Source of the DNA: an uncultured Acetatifactor sp.
GTDB taxonomy: Bacteria > Bacillota > Clostridia > Lachnospirales > Lachnospiraceae
DNA length: 59,471 nt
NCBI GenBank assembly: GCA_947586055.1
Contig: CANPXL010000018.1
Span: forward strand, 1-59,471
Direction: 5' to 3'
Both the position numbers and the translations under genes were made by a program. This document shows positions 43,250 through 51,681 of this stretch, piece after piece; positions within the stretch are counted from its first letter, which is position 1, and each line of letters starts with the position of its first letter. The notes under the pieces were generated by a model. The model had not been told where the DNA came from, made no database searches, and was given only the letters and a program-made list of their open reading frames with translations.

Positions 43250-44407
43250 ATGAAATATTTTCTGTTCAACAAGGCTTCGGACTATCAAAGAGGATTCGGA
43301 GAAAATGTTGTCTGTGGTCCCCGTGGGATCTCTGTCAGGGGCGGATACGGGGGGAGGGCCGTTTTCTGGTCGCGTATCCTGGACAGCGCCGAGGAGGGCA
43401 ATATCTGGCACAGGATGACCTGCAGCGTGCCGGAGCCGGCCCGGGCTCTGGTGAAGATTTCCTTTTATACCTCCGATGAGATTTCCTTTGAGGAAGGGGA
43501 CCGTACACGGACGGTCAGGGAGATTCTCTGTTCGGAGAAAATGTCTTTTTCGGAAAAAAGAGAATTTTGCCGCCCCTTTTTGCGAAAGGAAGAGGCGCTG
43601 GGAAAGGATACTCTGCTGCACAGCCTGACGGGGCGCTATCTGTGGTTTCTGCTGGAGATTTATCCGCAGACGGAGGAAACGGTGGAAATCGGGGATTTCG
43701 CGGTTTTTTTTCAGGCGGAGAGCTGGATGAACTATCTGCCGGAGATCTACCGAAGAGAGACGGGGAATGATTCCTTTCTGGACCGGTATCTCGCGGTATA
43801 CCAGTCCCTTTATGACGACATATCCTGGCAGATGCGGGAGTTTGTCCGGAATCTGGATCCCGGGACAGCCGATCCGGAGTTTTTAAAATGGCTTGCCTCC
43901 TGGATGGGAATAGACGAGACGTATATGTGGACGGAAAAGCAGCTCCGCTATCTGCTGGGGCATGTGATGGAGTTCTACGAATCCCGGGGAACCAGAAGGG
44001 GAATTGAACTGTTTGTGGAGCTGTATACGGGTGAACCGCCTTTTGTCATAGAGTGGCAGGACTGGGAGGGATTTGAAGGGGAGTACGGCAGACTTTTGAA
44101 AAGCCTGTATGTGGATAACCCGGAAAGTTTTACGGTTCTGGTGAGAGAAGAGTGTATTCCCACGTATAAGGAACATCAGGCGCTCCTGCGCGTGATCGAA
44201 CAGATAAAACCGGTACAGATGGAGCTTCATCTCATCGTGCTGGAACCCTATATTTTTACCGGAGGATATTCGTATCTGGGCGTCAACAGCGTGCTGGGAC
44301 AGTATGAGAGATCTCTGCTGGACGCAAACAGCAAGCTGGAATTTGCCACTTTGCAAAAGACAGAGAAGGAGAACGGATTGCTCCAGCGACAGACCGTTCT
44401 TGAATGA
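43250..44407 (+). CDS. Baseplate protein gpI-like (phage tail protein I family)
   Basis: A 385-residue protein. ATG 43250 follows GGAGG; GTG 43238 overlaps that site. The core MNYLPEIYRRETGNDSFLDR, then LASWMGIDETYMWTEKQLRY and YESRGTRRGIELFVELYTGE, is that of gpI-type wedge proteins that follow gpJ. The N-terminal 150 residues add a beta-rich domain. The C-terminus (about 335-385) is Tyr/Gly/Leu-rich then polar and could hold the fibre attachment. Confidence 0.88.
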   Translation: MKYFLFNKASDYQRGFGENVVCGPRGISVRGGYGGRAVFWSRILDSAEEGNIWHRMTCSVPEPARALVKISFYTSDEISFEEGDRTRTVREILCSEKMSFSEKREFCRPFLRKEEALGKDTLLHSLTGRYLWFLLEIYPQTEETVEIGDFAVFFQAESWMNYLPEIYRRETGNDSFLDRYLAVYQSLYDDISWQMREFVRNLDPGTADPEFLKWLASWMGIDETYMWTEKQLRYLLGHVMEFYESRGTRRGIELFVELYTGEPPFVIEWQDWEGFEGEYGRLLKSLYVDNPESFTVLVREECIPTYKEHQALLRVIEQIKPVQMELHLIVLEPYIFTGGYSYLGVNSVLGQYERSLLDANSKLEFATLQKTEKENGLLQRQTVLE

Positions 44408-44463
44408 CGGCCGCGGGGCCGGCATACACGCCGACAAAGGCGGCATAATGGGAGGTTTAAAGG

Positions 44464-46185
44464 ATGAAGAACACAAAGTATTTTCCCTTTGAGAGAAACA
44501 ATTATTTTTACGGAAAACTTCTTTCGGTGGATGATTTCCGGCTGGAACAGAAGTACGGGAACGATAAGCGGCGCATGTTGAACCGCTTTCTGTACGGAAC
44601 AGGAGTCGTAACCGGCATGAATGTGGTGGGTGTGGATGACTCCACCGTGTTGGTGGAGAGCGGGCTGGCCCTGGACTACTACGGAAGGGAGATCGTCATT
44701 GACGAGCCGGTGGCGCGCAAGCTGCAGATGCTGGAAGGATTTTCCGATTACGAGGAGGACCGCAATACCGGTTATCTCTATCTCTGTGTGGCTTATGACG
44801 AGGAAGAGGTCCAGGCGGTACACAGCATCAGCAACAGCGGACAAAAAGGGGATGTCTCTTATAATAAGATCAGGGAAGGATACCGGCTGTACCTGACCAG
44901 GAATGAGCCGGAGCCGGAATATCTTTCCAACCGGAATCTCTCCGAAAACACGCAGGTGGTCTTCTGGGACAAGGGGATCCGGGTAAGCCAGAGTATGCCG
45001 AAGTTTGCCAGAGGAAAGGATCGCGTGGAGCTTCGGATCCAGATTGAAAACATGGGGCAGCAGGAGCATTTCGCTTTTTCCTATGAGCTGGATCTGAAAT
45101 GCCTGACCTACGAGGGACAGAATCGCATGTCCGTATCCTTCGATGAACTGCTGATGGAGAAGGCGGGCCGCTATACCATATCCTATCAGCTGGATACATT
45201 GGGAGTGACGGGAACGCAGGCCTCGGCCACTCTGGTGCCCGACAGCTTTATCCTGCGGATCGGCCAGAATCAGACCGTGGAAAAGGCAGAGACGAGCGCG
45301 GTGGTCCAGATAGGCGCCGTGGACGAAAAATCGGCGGTACGGCGCGACTATTATGAGAAGGGTATGGACCAGGTGCTGAAGGACAACGGATGCCAGAATC
45401 TGTATCTGGCCAAGATATCCCTGCTTCGGGCGGGAGATTCCGTTGTGATCAATGAAATTGAAAAAATGCCTTTTCAGCAGTATGTGGCCAGCAGTTATCT
45501 GGAGGATGCCATGATCCGGCTGTTGGAGCGGGACAGAGCCGGCCAGGGGGGTCAGAGAGATACGCTTGGAGAGACCGGGGACCCGAAGAGCAGAGAGAGT
45601 TTTGGGATCGGCATCTCGGAAGGTGTGGAAGAGATCGAACTGGGAGTCGGTTCCGGAAAGGGAAAGAAACTGTTCAGCAGGGAGATTTCCCATGGGCTTG
45701 GAATCGGGCGCACGACGATCATTCTGGGACTGGAAGCGAGTTCTCCCAAGGAGGAATATTTCGGGGCGGCCGGTATTTTTGGCGGCGCCGTTCCGAGGGT
45801 GGAACTTGCGGCAAAAACGGATGCCCAGAGAGGAACCTTTGTGATCGGGGTCCAGATGACGGCGTCCACGCCTCAGGAGAAGATCCGGGTCCATTGGACC
45901 GCCCTGCGGGACCGCCGCGAGATTTTGAACGAGCAGAAGGAGCGGAGGATTTTTATTCGGCCGAACGTGCTTAACCTGCATACGAGAGAAAGCTATTACC
46001 TGGAGGCGGTGTGCAGCAATATGAACGAGACCGGTATCCTGTGGCAGGTAAAGGACAATGGCGGGACGATAGACGCAAACGGCATGTATACGGCTCCCAA
46101 CGCCGCCGGCGTGTATGAGGTGACGGCTGTCAGCGAGACTTATCCGGAAGTAAAGGCATCCATATTTGTAATTGTCAGAGAATAA
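44464..46185 (+). CDS. eCIS surface/fibre-like protein with C-terminal Ig-like domain
   Basis: A 573-residue protein. The start YFPFERNNYFYGKLLSVDDF, then KRRMLNRFLYGTGVVTGMNV, is a pattern I associate with a large protein found next to baseplate genes in many eCIS loci. The middle is beta-rich with a low-complexity Gly/Glu segment at about 360-400. The last 85 residues form a bacterial Ig-like domain (LWQVKDNGGTIDANGMYTAP; GVYEVTAVSETYPEVKA). No separate trimeric fibre gene occurs in the locus, so this is the best candidate for the exposed binding or decoration protein. Confidence 0.7.
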   Translation: MKNTKYFPFERNNYFYGKLLSVDDFRLEQKYGNDKRRMLNRFLYGTGVVTGMNVVGVDDSTVLVESGLALDYYGREIVIDEPVARKLQMLEGFSDYEEDRNTGYLYLCVAYDEEEVQAVHSISNSGQKGDVSYNKIREGYRLYLTRNEPEPEYLSNRNLSENTQVVFWDKGIRVSQSMPKFARGKDRVELRIQIENMGQQEHFAFSYELDLKCLTYEGQNRMSVSFDELLMEKAGRYTISYQLDTLGVTGTQASATLVPDSFILRIGQNQTVEKAETSAVVQIGAVDEKSAVRRDYYEKGMDQVLKDNGCQNLYLAKISLLRAGDSVVINEIEKMPFQQYVASSYLEDAMIRLLERDRAGQGGQRDTLGETGDPKSRESFGIGISEGVEEIELGVGSGKGKKLFSREISHGLGIGRTTIILGLEASSPKEEYFGAAGIFGGAVPRVELAAKTDAQRGTFVIGVQMTASTPQEKIRVHWTALRDRREILNEQKERRIFIRPNVLNLHTRESYYLEAVCSNMNETGILWQVKDNGGTIDANGMYTAPNAAGVYEVTAVSETYPEVKASIFVIVRE

Positions 46186-46207
46186 CGGGAGAAGAGAAGG
46201 AATCCGT

Positions 46208-47059
46208 ATGGTTATTCAGAATTTGAATAAAAATTACGAAGTGATACGCCAGCTGGACGGCACGGGAAAAATGGAGGAATACCTGTGCCTGGAGCAGCGG
46301 ACCGGGGAGAATTATCTGTTGGTAAAGGTTTCGGACAGCACGGTGGCGAAGCATTTCACCCTGTTTCTGGAGGAAAAGATCAAGGGAAGCCAGTTCCCGG
46401 ATTATCTGGAATGCTTTCGGCAGAATAAAAACTTTTACGCGGTCTTTACCTACAGTCCGGATCCATCGCTGGAGGAAAAGCTGGGCCGGGAAAACTGCGG
46501 CAGAAAGGAGCGGGCGGAGATCGCGCGCAGGCTGCTGGAACAGATCCTGCTGCGCAATCCTCATCCGTATTTTCTGAAATGCGCGCTCCGTGCGGATCTG
46601 GTCACGGTATCGGGGAGCATGGAGGTGTCCTGGAACTATCAGCTGACAAACGAGAGATCCTTTGTCTCCTGCCCTCTGGAGCTGGCGCTTGAGCAGCTAT
46701 ACCAGATATTTGCGATTTTGTTCCGGGCGGAAATTGCCAGGAAGTCCTATCCGCTCCTGGACAGTTATCTTCGGGATCTGGCCGAAGGGAAAATTTCCGC
46801 TTATCTGGAACTATACGGAAGATTCATGCCTGTGTACCGGGATCTGTGCGCGGAGGAACAGGAGGAGCGGACGCCTCAGACATTCCTGTTTCGGCTGTGG
46901 GAGCGGGTGAAAATACTGCTGGGCTTTTTGAAAAAGGTTTTGATGGTGGTTCTGCTGGTGGCGGCGGTGTTGTATGTTGTGCACTGTTTTCGGAATACCG
47001 GCGGTTCCAGAGTGGCGCAGCAGACGATCCGACAGATCGGTGATGTGGAGATCCGGTGA
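46208..47059 (+). CDS. Pseudokinase-like protein with one C-terminal membrane helix
   Basis: A 283-residue protein starting at ATG 46208 (AGAAGG upstream); the frame from 46172 overlaps the previous gene. The N-terminal half is like a kinase small lobe (NKNYEVIRQLDGTGKMEEYL; ENYLLVKVSD) and the stretch LRADLVTVSGSMEVSWNYQL stands where a catalytic and metal loop would be, but the HRD and DFG residues are missing. One membrane helix lies at 244-261 (VLMVVLLVAAVLYVVHCF) with basic residues before it, so the N-terminus is inside and a 22-residue tail outside. The layout recalls EssB/YukC of type VII secretion. It may anchor the injection apparatus to the cell membrane. Confidence 0.6.
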   Translation: MVIQNLNKNYEVIRQLDGTGKMEEYLCLEQRTGENYLLVKVSDSTVAKHFTLFLEEKIKGSQFPDYLECFRQNKNFYAVFTYSPDPSLEEKLGRENCGRKERAEIARRLLEQILLRNPHPYFLKCALRADLVTVSGSMEVSWNYQLTNERSFVSCPLELALEQLYQIFAILFRAEIARKSYPLLDSYLRDLAEGKISAYLELYGRFMPVYRDLCAEEQEERTPQTFLFRLWERVKILLGFLKKVLMVVLLVAAVLYVVHCFRNTGGSRVAQQTIRQIGDVEIR

Positions 47060-47104
47060 GAGATATTATCAAAAAGAGCGGGACTGCCGCGGCGGGAGAT
47101 GACA

Positions 47105-48763
47105 ATGCAGCTACCAAGCAGTTTTAATTTAAAAAACAGTATGTTGTACGGCATAAAAAGGATCGTGCGGGCTGTCAGCGCGCCGCTGCAGATTCTGTAC
47201 CGCAAGATGGTCCGTATTTTCAGCCCCACGACCATTGTGGGAAAGGTCAGCGGGGACGTAAAGAAGCAGATCAAACAGATCGGGGAGAAGCCGGCTTCTC
47301 TGAAGGGATATTATGCGATCGGAGAAAAGTATGTTGCCAAGAAACTGGTATATGTGCTGGCGCTGCTTTTGATCCTGACGCCGCTGCTTTTGCTGCGCTT
47401 CGTGTATCCCTGGGTGCAGTCTCGGTTTCTGACCAAAACCATGGTGATCAATTCACTGGACATGGATGGCTACAGCGGTAAAGTCCGTTTGGTGGCGGGA
47501 GAGGATCCGCATCTTGTGCTCTTTGAGGGAACGCTGACGGACGGAAGGATCAACGGTCAGGGGACTCTCTACAGTTACGACGGGAGTTTAAGGTATCGGG
47601 GAGAATTTCTGGCGGAGCAGTATTCCGGTGCGGGCGAGACCTATTATGCGAATGGAAAGGTACAGTACAGCGGACAGTTTTCGGCCAATCAGTATGAAGG
47701 AGAAGGAAAACTGTACGATGAGACCGGGACTCTCCTGTATGAAGGCGGATTTTCCCAGGGACTGTACGAGGGGAACGGAAAGAGTTATCAGAACGGAAAG
47801 CTGCTTTACCAGGGCGGTTTTGCCCAGAATCTGTATGAAGGCACGGGAACGCTCTACTATGAGAGCGGAGAGCCCCGGTATCGGGGAGAGTTTTCCCAAG
47901 GACAGTACGAGGGCACGGGAACGCTCTGCTATGAGAGTGGGGAGCCCCGGTACAGGGGAGAATTTTCCCAGGGATTGTATGAGGGCACGGGAACGCTCTA
48001 TTACGAGAGCGGGACGGTCTCTTACGAGGGAGAGTTCTTTCAGGGAAAGAAAAGCGGCAGCGGAAAGGAATATGATACGTCCGGCCGGCTGATCTACGAT
48101 GGGTCTTTTTCGCAGGACCGGTATGAGGGGGAAGGAACCCTGTATGAAAACGAAAAAGTCTTGTATCAGGGCGCTTTCCATATTGGCAGCATGTCGGAGG
48201 GCAGCGTGACCCTGCGCGATGCGGACGGAAGTCTGCTCTATGAGGGAAATATCGCGGACGGACTTTATGACGGGAGCGGCAGACTCTATTCCGGCGGAGC
48301 CCTGGTGTATGAGGGAGAATTTAAGGAAGGGCAGTATCACGGGGCCGGGAAGCTGTACCGGGAGGATACGGGCAGCCTGATCTATGACGGGAGTTTTGAG
48401 ATGGGAATGTATTCCGGAGAGGGGAGATTGTACGATCCGGAGACAGAGAAGCTTTTGTACGAGGGGAGCTTTTACCGGAATCTTTACGACGGGACGGGGA
48501 AGCTCTATGATCCGGTGACCGGGGATCTGATCTATGAGGGCGGTTTCCGGGAGGGCAGCTACGACGGCCAGGGAGTCGTCTATGAAGCCGGCAGTCTGCT
48601 TTATGAAGGCGGATTCCTGCTGGGAACCTACAACGGGAAAGGGATCCTGTATAATCCTGTCGATGGGACCGTCGCTTTTGAGGGTATTTTTAACAAAAAC
48701 GTGCCGGCAGTCCCTCCGGAGACTCCCTCGGAAGATGTTCCGCAGGAGGGCGTTGCGGAATAG
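47105..48763 (+). CDS. Membrane-anchored MORN-repeat protein
   Basis: A 552-residue protein; ATG 47105 has GGGAG at the right distance, ATG 47099 is an alternative. A basic 80-residue N-terminus, one membrane helix (81-100) and then about 17 MORN repeats of 22-24 residues (pattern YEG-GTLYYESG-YRGEF-QG). The basic flank predicts the repeats outside. Three repeats at 47837-48052 are almost identical at DNA level (72-bp units), suggesting recent duplication. MORN sheets often bind lipids or act as rigid scaffolds. Between the pseudokinase-like and terminator genes, a docking or anchoring role is plausible. Confidence 0.85.
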   Translation: MQLPSSFNLKNSMLYGIKRIVRAVSAPLQILYRKMVRIFSPTTIVGKVSGDVKKQIKQIGEKPASLKGYYAIGEKYVAKKLVYVLALLLILTPLLLLRFVYPWVQSRFLTKTMVINSLDMDGYSGKVRLVAGEDPHLVLFEGTLTDGRINGQGTLYSYDGSLRYRGEFLAEQYSGAGETYYANGKVQYSGQFSANQYEGEGKLYDETGTLLYEGGFSQGLYEGNGKSYQNGKLLYQGGFAQNLYEGTGTLYYESGEPRYRGEFSQGQYEGTGTLCYESGEPRYRGEFSQGLYEGTGTLYYESGTVSYEGEFFQGKKSGSGKEYDTSGRLIYDGSFSQDRYEGEGTLYENEKVLYQGAFHIGSMSEGSVTLRDADGSLLYEGNIADGLYDGSGRLYSGGALVYEGEFKEGQYHGAGKLYREDTGSLIYDGSFEMGMYSGEGRLYDPETEKLLYEGSFYRNLYDGTGKLYDPVTGDLIYEGGFREGSYDGQGVVYEAGSLLYEGGFLLGTYNGKGILYNPVDGTVAFEGIFNKNVPAVPPETPSEDVPQEGVAE

Positions 48764-48824
48764 TGTGAGAAGAAGTTCCGCGCTTTGCAGGAGAGAGTCC
48801 TGAAAACGGCACAAGGAGGAAGAT

Positions 48825-49397
48825 ATGGGCAGTTATACGGTCATAGCGGATGCGGGAAGGGCGCTGGTGCAGCTTCTCAGAAGAGAGATGGTGCCGGAGA
48901 TCATTCAGAATGAGGACGGGATCGGTCTGGCATCTCCGGCGGACAAGGGAGACCTGACGCTGTGTATCCATTTATATGATATGAGCGAGAGCGAGGATTT
49001 CCGGCTGAGCGGCATGGTCTCGGACGGGGTGGACAGACAGAAGTTTCCACCGGTCTATCTGACGCTGTCCTATCTGATCACAGCGTTTTCCGCCAGCGAT
49101 GTAAAGTTCCGCTCTGAGGAAGAGCATAGGATATTGGGAAAGGTCGTTCAGGCGCTGCGGGATTATCCGGTATTTGACCCGGAGACAATGGAATTCGGCG
49201 TCGGGGGCGGACGGGACGGCATCCGTATGGAGATGAAAAAAATGGAGACGGAAGAGAAACTGAAGGTGTGGACCTTCCCGAACCTGGCGCATCGATTGTC
49301 CCTGTATTACAAGCTGGGTCCCGTGCCTCTGGAGTCCGCGAGAACGAAGGGCATCCAGCGTGTGAAGGGCGTTGAGTTCAGAGCTGATTATACATAG
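48825..49397 (+). CDS. Tail terminator protein (DUF4255, Afp16/Pvc16-like)
   Basis: A 190-residue DUF4255 protein. Landmarks are YTVIADAGRALVQLLRREM, LCIHLYDMSESEDFRLSG and PPVYLTLSYLITAFSA. It caps the tube and sheath and fixes the final length. AAGGAGG lies upstream. In Afp/PVC it ends the locus; here eight reading frames, at least four of them membrane or signalling types, surround or follow it. Confidence 0.93.
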   Translation: MGSYTVIADAGRALVQLLRREMVPEIIQNEDGIGLASPADKGDLTLCIHLYDMSESEDFRLSGMVSDGVDRQKFPPVYLTLSYLITAFSASDVKFRSEEEHRILGKVVQALRDYPVFDPETMEFGVGGGRDGIRMEMKKMETEEKLKVWTFPNLAHRLSLYYKLGPVPLESARTKGIQRVKGVEFRADYT

Positions 49398-49489
49398 ATT
49401 GCGCGCTTACGGAATCCTGCCAGAAAGGATTCCCGTTCCCAGACATAAACTTGTTATGCGCAGAGAAGAGCGCGGAAGCGGAGGTGAAA

Positions 49490-50269
49490 ATGAGTCGTTT
49501 TATGACGGTAGGGTTGAAAAGAAAGGTATCGCTGGTGCTGCTTCCCATAGATGATTTTACAGATCGGATCATCACGGGTTCCCAGCTTCGCATGTATACC
49601 ATGGAGGGAAACCGCCCGGCTATCCGCAAGAACGACGGTTATCATGTGTTCTGCGACCTGGAGGGGGCGGAGGCCGGTATCTGTATCGAAGGCCCCCTGT
49701 ACCAGAGACAGATACTTACACTGCCGGTAAACGGGGAAACTGTGGATATTTATCAGGTGCGGATGGTGCCGGGACCTGGCTATCCCATTCCCCGGGGAGC
49801 CACCATCGTAAAGGGAAGGCTGCCGGGAGGCAGCGTGATCCGGCTGTTTTTTCAGGAGCAGAAAAAAAGCTGTAAGCTACTGTATGATTACGATCCAGGA
49901 GAGCAGGGCAGAAAGCTGTCTCTGTTCCAGCCCTTTGAGATGCACCTGGAGGGAAAGACTTTGTGTATCGGTGGGAAGGGAAAAGACAGGGAGTTTTTCC
50001 GGGTGTCGGCCCAGGAGGGCGAGACGTGTCTTTTGGAGCAGCCTCTTTCCAGGGCTTACCGAAAGATCGGTACCAGCGTCTATCCGGTCTATGAGACGGC
50101 AGTCAGGGAGGACGGAAGCTTTTATCTTCCCATCCATTCGGTTCCCGAAGAGGGAGGATGTCTCTGTATGCTGCGCGGGACGGACGGCAGGGAGAGAGTG
50201 TGCGAAGTGGCTCTGTCTTCCGGAAGAGAAAACTGGATTTCAGAGGAACTGTGGAAGGAGGAAAAATAA
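49490..50269 (+). CDS. eCIS-associated beta-rich protein of unknown function
   Basis: A 259-residue protein; ATG 49490 follows GGAGGTGA. It is almost entirely beta (SRFMTVGLKRKVSLVLLPID; DDFTDRIITGSQLRMYTMEG) with a later fold like a carboxypeptidase-regulatory or transthyretin-like domain (YPVYETAVREDGSFYLPIHS). I do not recognise it with certainty. It lies between the terminator and the PAAR-like gene (PAAR starts at the very next base), so a baseplate or tip-adaptor role is likely. Confidence 0.65.
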   Translation: MSRFMTVGLKRKVSLVLLPIDDFTDRIITGSQLRMYTMEGNRPAIRKNDGYHVFCDLEGAEAGICIEGPLYQRQILTLPVNGETVDIYQVRMVPGPGYPIPRGATIVKGRLPGGSVIRLFFQEQKKSCKLLYDYDPGEQGRKLSLFQPFEMHLEGKTLCIGGKGKDREFFRVSAQEGETCLLEQPLSRAYRKIGTSVYPVYETAVREDGSFYLPIHSVPEEGGCLCMLRGTDGRERVCEVALSSGRENWISEELWKEEK

Positions 50270-50656
50270 GTGGGGTTTGGAGTATTCGGAGGGGCGACGC
50301 TTATGTGCAGCTTCGGAGCGGCGCCGTCTACACTGATGGTACTGCCTGCGTCGCGGGTGATGAGTAAAATGCCTATGGCGACGATCATGGATCAGGTGCC
50401 TTTGGTGAATATCCCGCCTTTCGGAATGTGCAGTTCCATGGCGAATCCTACCGTGGCGGCGGCTACAGCGGCCAAACTGGGAGTGATGACTCCCATGCCC
50501 TGTGTCCCGGTGATCACGGCGCCCTGGGCTCCCGGCAGCCCCACGGTCCTGCTGGGTGGAAAACCCTGCCTGAACAACAGCAGTAAATGCATCTGCAACT
50601 GGGGCGGTGTAATCCAGATCCAGAATCCGGGTACGACCAACGTACAGGTAAAATAG
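50270..50656 (+). CDS. PAAR-like spike tip protein (DUF4280)
   Basis: A 128-residue DUF4280 protein, GTG start directly after the previous stop, with AAGGAGG 8 bp upstream. Landmarks are GGATLMCSFGAAPSTLMVLP, MDQVPLVNIPPFGMCSSMAN and VLLGGKPCLNNSSKCICNWG. This family replaces classical PAAR as the sharpened tip on the spike and may carry effectors. Four cysteines near the end could bind metal. Confidence 0.92.
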   Translation: MGFGVFGGATLMCSFGAAPSTLMVLPASRVMSKMPMATIMDQVPLVNIPPFGMCSSMANPTVAAATAAKLGVMTPMPCVPVITAPWAPGSPTVLLGGKPCLNNSSKCICNWGGVIQIQNPGTTNVQVK

Positions 50657-50675
50657 TGGGACGGAGGAAAAAGAG

Positions 50676-51665
50676 ATGTGGGCAATGATAATAGCACTTG
50701 CGCTGCTGGCGGCCGGCATGGGGATCTGGGCAATCCTGCTGTCGCGGCAGAAGCGCAGCCTGGCCAGAGCCTTGCAGGAGAGTGAGGAAAAGCGGACGGA
50801 AGCGGAAGGAAGAGAGCGGATCTACGACGCCATGCTTCCGGCCAGGCTCTGCGGACTGTTTCAGGACGGAAAGCTGGAAAAGCTGTGTATCGGCGCGGAA
50901 AAGAGCGTGAGAGCGGCGGTCTTATCCGTCAACATTCATGGCTTTGAGGCCATTGTCCGGCAGCAGGACGCCGCGGGGATCTTCCGCTTTGTAAACCAGA
51001 TCCTGAGCCTGGCGGTTCCCTGTATCCTGTATCAGGAGGGCGAGATTGATAAGTTTGTGAACGCCGGGTTTTTGGCATTTTTCCTGAATTCTCCGGAGCG
51101 GGCGCTGAAAGCCGCGGTCTCGGTCTGTGAGGCGCTGAGCGAGGCGGGGATCAAAGAGGAGTATGCCATTGGATTGAGCTATGGGGATGTCAAGGTAGGC
51201 GTGGCGGGGCATGAAAGACGGTTTGGGATCATGACCGTTTCCGATACCACGGGACTGGCAGATTTTCTGCAGGAAATGGCGCCCAGGTACCGGGCGCGGA
51301 TTCTGATTACCGGCAGCCTTAAGTCGCAGATACCGGACTTCGAGAAGAATTATAACGGCAGGTATCTTGGAACGGTTTATTTAAAGGCGGCCGGGGAGAG
51401 CGAGGAGCTCTATGATGTTTACGACGGTGATGAGGCGGAGGACAAAAACGGGAAGCGAAAGACCAGACTTTTGTTTGAAAAGGGTGTGGATCTGTTTAAG
51501 GAAGGAAAATACTATGACGCGCGGCTGCATTTTATTGAAGTGCTGAAGGCCAACCGGATGGATGGCGCCGCGAAGGAATATCTGCATCTCTGCGACCAAT
51601 ATTCGCAAGCTGTTTCCGGGGGGACAATGCTGGAGAAGAATTTTTCTTATCTGGAAATTTATTAG
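50676..51665 (+). CDS. Membrane protein with degenerate class III nucleotide-cyclase domain and TPR-like tail
   Basis: A 329-residue protein. Residues 1-22 are a membrane helix; 25-60 a charged helix; about 70-245 a class III cyclase fold (AVLSVNIHGFEAIVRQQDAA; AIGLSYGDVKVGVAGHERRF; YRARILITGSLKSQI). The first metal Asp (normally D-I-x-G-F) is Asn in SVNIHGF, and the second (normally G-D-G) is missing in KFVNAGFLAFF, so catalysis is unlikely. Residues 255-310 look like TPR helices (LFEKGVDLFKEGKYYDARLH). It starts 19 bp after the PAAR-like gene. It probably acts as a sensor or docking protein. Confidence 0.75.
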   Translation: MWAMIIALALLAAGMGIWAILLSRQKRSLARALQESEEKRTEAEGRERIYDAMLPARLCGLFQDGKLEKLCIGAEKSVRAAVLSVNIHGFEAIVRQQDAAGIFRFVNQILSLAVPCILYQEGEIDKFVNAGFLAFFLNSPERALKAAVSVCEALSEAGIKEEYAIGLSYGDVKVGVAGHERRFGIMTVSDTTGLADFLQEMAPRYRARILITGSLKSQIPDFEKNYNGRYLGTVYLKAAGESEELYDVYDGDEAEDKNGKRKTRLLFEKGVDLFKEGKYYDARLHFIEVLKANRMDGAAKEYLHLCDQYSQAVSGGTMLEKNFSYLEIY

Positions 51666-51681
51666 TGTGAGGTAAAATAGC

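Noticed and set aside
34891..45981. Several long minus-strand frames (for example 34891-36786, 38528-39772, 40292-41509, 44248-45981)
   Set aside because: All lie opposite recognised baseplate genes in GC-richer DNA; they lack ribosome sites and recognisable domains.
47600..48700. Regular repeats suggesting a CRISPR array
   Set aside because: The repeats are in frame, have no unique spacers and encode MORN motifs.
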